Below, one piece after another: positions 58,882 through 64,000 of a stretch of DNA of 64,000 bases (within the stretch, counting starts at the first letter, position 1; each line of letters begins with the position of its first letter). This DNA comes from UBA710 sp051645705 (GTDB lineage Bacteria > Bacillota_I > Bacilli_A > Mycoplasmatales > Metamycoplasmataceae): positions 620,001-684,000 of the forward strand of contig JBOFBU010000002.1 of assembly GCA_051645705.1 (NCBI GenBank). Reading direction: 5' to 3'. The notes below the pieces were generated by a model. That model saw nothing but the letters and a program-made list of their open reading frames with translations. It made no database searches and was not told the DNA's origin. The position numbers and the translations under genes are program-made.

Positions 58882-58914
58882 TTACTGATTTTAAAATCTA
58901 TCAGTAATTTTTTT
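58882..58914 (+). terminator. Terminator between tRNA-Ser copy 1 and the large lipoprotein gene
   Basis: An 8-base perfect stem TTACTGAT/ATCAGTAA (58882-58889 with 58900-58907) with a 10-base loop is followed by seven T. Confidence 0.75.
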
Positions 58915-58990
58915 CTTTTATTGTTAAGCATTTTTAAATATAAAAATATTATAATTATATTTGAAAAAAAGAAAATAAATAAGAGGAAAA

Positions 58991-61900
58991 ATGAAGAAAA
59001 AAAAATTACTTTCAGTAGTTTCTTTAACAACTATATCTATAGTAACACCGTTATTAACTACTATATCATGTTCTAAACCAACTAATTTAACTATTACCGC
59101 TAAAACTAAACCTCGCCTTATGCCAGAAGATGTTATAGTACTGCAAGGAACAGATCATCCAGCACAATTAATTGCTCTTGGTAAATTATTTGGAGGAACT
59201 AGTTTAACATCTAGCAACCAAGCAAACTTTATGATTTCAGTTGATACCGAACAAAAAATAGTTAGTTTAATTGCTAATCCAGGATTTTCTATTAATAAAA
59301 AACCTAGAATAGATTCAACACCATATGTTTTATTATCTTCTCCAATTATAGATTTAAAAATTAATGCAAATCAAAAACAAACATTAACTCAAAAAGAAGT
59401 TGATGATTTAAAGTCTACAGATATTTCGAAACAACTACCTATTCTTCAAAAATTATTTATAGGTATTACAGCAGAAAATCAAAAAAATTTTAAATTTGAA
59501 ATAGATAATAATAATGTTGTAACTCTAACAGCAAATAAAGGATTTTCATTTGGATTAGAGGAAACAATATCAGCTCCTCCTTTTACATTAGAAATGCCAC
59601 CAGTTAATAAGAATTTAAATATAAATCCTATGGCAAACGCTGCTTCACTTATACAATCTGATATTAATACTTTAAATGGAACAGAACTTCCTGCTCAATT
59701 AATAATTCTTAAAAAATTATTTACAGGTCCAGATCTTAAAGCAGAAAATCAAGCTCATTTTAAAGTTTCTGTTAATGAAGGGCAAAGAATAGTTACTTTA
59801 ACATGTAAAAATGATTACACGATAAGTGGAAAACCAACATTAAATTCTCTTCCTTATAATCTTATTACTCCCGATGTTGTTTTAAATATTACAAAGATTA
59901 CATCACCTAAATTATTAAATTCAGATATAGCTCTTTTAGAAGGGACAAATACAGCAGACCAATTACTAGTTCTTAAAAAATTATTTAATGGAATTGATAA
60001 TACTAATATATCTAATATTACTTTTAAACTTGATAAGAATAAAAGTGTAGTTACCTTAACAGCAAATAAAGGTTATATTTTTAATCAATCAAGTTCTACT
60101 TTAGAATCAGATAAATATATAATTGAACCAATTAGTTTAACAATTACTAAAGTTGCAGGAACAATTACTATAAGCGAAAAAGATATTACTAATTTAGAAG
60201 GAACCGATTCAACTTTAAAATTAGCTTCACTAAATAAACTATTTACAGGAAGTGATCTTAAAACTGAAAATTTAAATAAATTTACTATTGAAATAGATAA
60301 AAAAAATACAGTTGTTATTTTAAAAGCTATTAATGGATATATTTTTAATAAAACAGAACCTTCAATAACTTCAAATAAATATACATTAGAAATAAATCCT
60401 CCCGCTACAGTTAATTTAATAATTACAGCTAAACCAGCAGGCGTTATTCTTAGTCCGATAGAAATTACTATTTTAAATGGAACAGATACAACTAAACAAC
60501 TTCCTATCCTTGAAAAACTATTTCAAGGAACAGATCTTAAAGCAGAAAATCAAGATAAATTTACTATTATAGTTGATACAAATAAAAAAATTGTTTCTTT
60601 AAAAGCAAAACCTGGATATACAATTGATAATAAAAATTTATTACCTTCAAATCAGTATAAAGATGAAGTTGTAATAATAAGCTTAAATATTACAAAAAGA
60701 GCGGGTGAATTAATTCTTTCAGCAACTGATATTGCTAATTTATCATCAACTGATAATAATAAAAAATTAACCTCACTTCAAAAATTATTTGAAGGTCCGG
60801 ATCTTAAAATCGATAATATTAATAAATTTAATATAGAAGTTGATGCTACAAATAAAAAAGTGATTTTAAAACCAATAGCAAATTATACAATTAATGGAGC
60901 AAATGAACTAGTCTCAAATCAATATAAAGATGAAGTTGTTACTACTGTTTTAAATATAACAGCCGCAAAGGCTCAATCTCTTACTGAAATGGAAGAAGCA
61001 GATTTAAAAGGAAATGTATTTGATAAAAAATTAGTTATTCTTAAAAAATTATTTAATAACATAGATCAAAATAATCAAAACCATTTTGATGTTTTAGTAG
61101 CTGATAATAAAATTGTTACTTTAACTGCAAAAGATGGCTATACATTTGCTAGTGGAAAATCACTTTCTTCTCCCGCTTATACAGTAATTCCAACTATTAT
61201 AAATTTAGAAATTAGTGCTAAACAAGGAGCAATATATATTACTGAAGGAGATATAAGTATTTTGGAAGGGAATGATGTACCAAGTAAATTAAATCCTCTT
61301 CAAAAATTATTTGATGGTAAAGACCTTACTTCTGCAAATTTAACTAAGTTTAAAATTAAAGTTGATAAAGCGCAAAGAAAAGTTATTTTAACACCTGAAC
61401 AAAATTATACAATTAATAATAAAAACATGCTTGATTCACAAGTTTATATTGTTGATTTACAAATTAGTCTTAAAGCAAAACCTGCTCTTGATGTTGTTGA
61501 TTTAGTTGATGTAATAGGACAAGATTCTGCTAAACAATTAATCTCACTTCAAAAATTATTTACAGGAGTAGAAGCTACAAAACAACCACACTTTGATGTT
61601 TCGCTTGATAAAAATAAAATGATTGTTACTTTAACTGCAAAAGAAGGTTACAGTTTTGTTAATGCAAACTTTATAAATTCAAATGTTTATACAATTACAA
61701 ATATTGATTTACAAATAACTACTAAAATTGATGTTATTGTTAATGCAATTAATGGGTATGGTTTCGTAGATTTAGAATCAAAAGATAAAGCTCTACAACT
61801 TCCAATTCTAGAAAGATTTTTTGCTGGAGTTGATACTAATAAACAAAATAATTTTACTGTTTCATTAGAAACCCCTAATACTATTAAATTAATAGCTAAT

Positions 61901-62827
61901 AGCGGTTATAGTTTTGGGGATAAAAATTTTATAGAATCAATTCCATATAAAATAGATTATACAAATTTATATATTAAAATAAAAACTGAAGCTTTAACTT
62001 TATCTGAAGAAGAACATACAATTATAAATCAACCCCCAACCGATGCTAATAAAGTTGCACAAGATAAAATAGTTGCAAAGTTTTTTACTCATATGGCCGC
62101 AGAATATTTTAATTATTTTACATATTCAATCAATGGAAGAGTAATTACATTAGAAGCGAAAAAAGGTTTTGCTTTTTCTCCGGCATTTGGTCAACCAGGA
62201 GCACCAACCCTTTCATCTACTCCTTATAAATTAGATAGTGATGGAAATGATGGAACACATTTAAATATTGAAGTTTCTAAAAATTCAGCCTCAGAAATAA
62301 CATATACTGATATTTTTTATATAAATGGAAATAATCTTATTGAAAAAGTAAATATACTTTCTAAATTTTTTTCAGGCATTAATAGTTGAAACATAGATAA
62401 ATTTACTATTAATACTATAGAGGAAAATGATTATGGAGGGAAAATTCAATTAACAGCAAAAGATAATTGATTATTTGGAAATGCTAGTAGTTCAAGTAAA
62501 ATAATAACTTCTAAATTAGTTTTAGTATCTACAAACCAATCTGTTAATTATATACCTGTATCCGTTGTTGCCACTGATCCTCAACCGATAAACCAAGCTG
62601 AACTTGATATATTAAAAAATTCTAAAAATACAAACGATTTATATAATATACTTAATAGAAGATTCTTTAGTTTTCCTAACCAAAATGATATAAATCGTGT
62701 AACAGTTAGAATTGATGAACAAAAAAAAGAAATAATAATAAGAAGTAATTTTGGTACTTATTTTGGAGATCCAAATAATCCTATATCAAACCAAAGAGAA
62801 TTAAGAGCGCTTTATAAACTATCCTAA
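58991..62827 (+). CDS. Giant repeat lipoprotein with about 14 Lipoprotein_17-like units
   Basis: 1278 residues. After a signal peptide with lipobox TTISC (C27), nearly the whole protein consists of about 14 consecutive units of 80-95 residues. The consensus is L-x-I-(T/S)-x-K, L-x-x-x-D-I-x-x-L-x-G-T-D, Q-L-x-x-L-x-K-L-F-x-G and then V-x-L-x-A-x-x-G-Y-x-(F/I). The same unit occurs in the protease lipoproteins at 20593-26580. No catalytic domain is seen. The ribosome binding site is AGAGGA. It is the only gene between two tRNA-Ser copies and is followed by a recombinase gene. It is probably a long surface rod, adhesin or antigen; that role is inferred. Confidence 0.85.
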
Positions 62828-62889
62828 TAATTTAATTGTTATTTATTTTTGATATTATTAGTGAGATTTCTGCAAAAGTTAATGATCAT

Positions 62890-62910
62890 AAAGATATGCC
62901 TCATATCTTT
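62890..62910 (+). terminator. Lipoprotein terminator hairpin
   Basis: A perfect 9-base stem AAAGATATG/CATATCTTT with loop CCT lies 62 bases after the lipoprotein stop, followed by TGTTTATTTA. It lacks a long T run, so it may be a stabilising hairpin instead. Confidence 0.55.
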
Positions 62911-62960
62911 TGTTTATTTAAGTTATTACTCTTTGATTAAAATATGGGAAGGCAAAATAA

Positions 62961-63079
62961 TTTATTATATAATTAATGTATTCCTATTGGAGTAGTACTC
63001 AAGTGGCCGAAGAGGCGTCCCTGCTAAGGATGTAGGGGAAGCAATTCCCGCGGAGGTTCGAATCCTCTCTGCTCCGCCA
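62961..63079 (+). repeat. Right copy of the 119-base direct repeat
   Basis: Pairs with 58704-58822: 17 identical bases, 11 unlike bases, then the tRNA-Ser gene with three differences. Spacing between the parts is the same in both copies. Confidence 0.8.
62989..63079 (+). tRNA. tRNA-Ser (anticodon GCU), copy 2
   Basis: The same 91-base tRNA as at 58732 except in the variable arm, GGGGAAGCAATTCCC instead of GGGGGAGTAATCCCC. Two of the three differences are a compensated G-C to A-T pair change, so the fold is kept and both copies should be functional. Confidence 0.96.
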
Positions 63080-63130
63080 TTTTTTTATTGATTTTTCTTC
63101 TAAATTCGATAAAAAAATGGTTTTTTTATT
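63077..63130 (+). terminator. Terminator of tRNA-Ser copy 2
   Basis: A 15-base stem with one G-T pair (63077-63091 with 63106-63120) and a 14-base loop, followed by seven T. The left arm includes the tRNA CCA end. Copy 1 has a weaker version of the same arrangement. Confidence 0.7.
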
Positions 63131-63202
63131 ATTTTTTAGTTATTTAAAGATTTTTTTTACATATATTGATGCTATAAAGCACTTTTTTTGCAAAGGAAAT
63201 AT

Positions 63203-63994
63203 ATGAAATATGAAAGTTATTTAAAAAATAAAAATCTCTCAAAAAATACCTTAAAAGCTTATTTAAGGATTGAAAAAAAATGAAATGAATATTTAATGGA
63301 TCAGAATCCTACAATTAAAAAAGTAATTAATTTTTTAAATATTAAAGATAATTCTAAAATTAAAGCTAGTACTATTAGACTTACCTATTCATCTCTAATA
63401 TCTTTATTTAGATTTCAAAAAAGATGAAAACTAATAAATGAGGTAAGGGAAATTAAACTTCCAAAAGAAGTTTTTTATAATAAAGAAGTAATTACATTTG
63501 ATGAGTATAGAGAAGTTGAAAAAAAGATAAATAATATAAGTTGATTTCAAAAAAGAAATTGATTAATTTTTTCTATTCTTTTAATGTCTGGAATAAGAAA
63601 TAATGAAATTTTATCTATTTCTAAAAAAGAAATTATCGATGGCAAAATTCAGATTAAAGGAAAGGGAAATAAAAGTAGAATAATATTTTTTAATAATTAT
63701 TTATTATTTCTTTTAGAAGATTGAAAAAGAAATGAAATAGCTGTTAATAAAAAAAATAGAAAATTATGTTCTAAACAAATAAATTCTATTGTCAAAACTA
63801 TATCTGTCAAATATTTTAATAAAGAATTAACACCTCATTCATTAAGAAGATCATTCGCTACCAATTTAATAAGAAAAAAAATAGATATTAAAACAGTTTC
63901 AATTCTTTTAGGACACTCAAATATAAATACAACATCTCGATATATTCATCTAACAAATGATGAAATAAGTAACTCAATAAAAAATTTATATTAA
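63203..63994 (+). CDS. Tyrosine recombinase (XerC/integrase family)
   Basis: A 263-residue site-specific recombinase. The N-terminal SAM-like core-binding domain (SYLKNKNLSKNTLKAYLRI) is followed by the catalytic domain. Catalytic residues: Arg in SGIRNNEIL, Lys in IKGKGNKSR, HxxR in PHSLRRSFATN, His in LLGHSNINTT and the nucleophile Tyr in SRYIH. It is shorter than the usual 300 or so residues. The ribosome binding site is AAAGGA. UGA-encoded Trp hide it from a standard-code scan. It may be a chromosomal Xer or a lipoprotein-switching enzyme such as HvsR/Xer1 of other mycoplasmas. Its place beside a lipoprotein gene between repeats favours the second, without proof. Confidence 0.88.
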
Positions 63995-64000
63995 TTTTTT

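Noticed and set aside
62891..62993. A short frame of about 36 codons between the large lipoprotein and tRNA-Ser copy 2
   Set aside because: It overlaps a terminator-like hairpin and the tRNA, has no ribosome binding site and no recognisable features.
58704..63994. Complete prophage or integrative element at tRNA-Ser
   Set aside because: Only one gene lies between the repeats and no phage, conjugation or replication genes are seen; at most a small cassette is supported.

Overview
The window is a piece of a mollicute chromosome (Mycoplasma sensu lato, probably the hominis group, though I cannot name the species). It is extremely AT-rich. Almost every protein reads through in-frame UGA codons that fall where tryptophan is expected, and a tRNA-Trp with anticodon UCA lies at 10703-10777. 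Translation table 4 is therefore required; under the standard code uvrB, pheS, pheT, pcrA, metG, mnmA and others would wrongly look broken. No gene here is clearly a pseudogene.

Layout. 1-8361: end of rsmG, a two-helix membrane protein, uvrB, a YgjP-like metallopeptidase overlapping a NERD-domain membrane protein, a flavoprotein of the dihydrolipoamide-dehydrogenase family without its cysteine pair, a zinc-ribbon peptide, a DUF2188 protein, an ABC-F ATPase and tdk. 8509-11380: three mycoplasma-type proteins of unknown function, acyl carrier protein, tRNA-Trp and engB. 11383-18522: trmN6-pheT-pheS on the minus strand, then comEA/comEC and infC-rpmI-rplT behind a structured leader. 18570-29777: an 11-kb lipoprotein island with two DUF31 (MIP-type) serine-protease lipoproteins flanked by two related lipoproteins. 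29850-38064: tRNA-Arg, tRNA-Cys, HAD phosphatase, thioredoxin, DUF402 phosphatase, tRNA-Gly, pcrA, a multi-pass membrane protein, a TDT-type transporter and pyrG.

38210-43040: a 16S-23S rRNA operon with boxA elements and long processing stems, no spacer tRNA and no visible 5S gene. 43150-55009: ppa, metG, coaE, dnaB/dnaD-like, dnaI, mnmA (plus strand), pepF, gpmI, grpE (minus), fmt (plus), ldh (minus). 55109-64000: tRNA-Leu, a DUF2188 protein with a lysine-rich repeat and one membrane helix, the c-di-AMP synthase cdaA, mgtE, then a 1278-residue repeat lipoprotein bracketed by two near-identical tRNA-Ser(GCU) genes and followed by a tyrosine recombinase.

Themes. Housekeeping genes sit in short operons, often coupled by one-base TAATG stop/start overlaps. 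About ten genes have a TATAAT box only 6-10 bases before the start codon, which predicts leaderless mRNAs. Five surface lipoproteins are built from one roughly 85-90-residue repeat unit; in two of them it is joined to a protease with an intact His-Asp-Ser triad. The best candidates for new biology are this protease/lipoprotein island and the tRNA-Ser-bracketed lipoprotein next to a recombinase.
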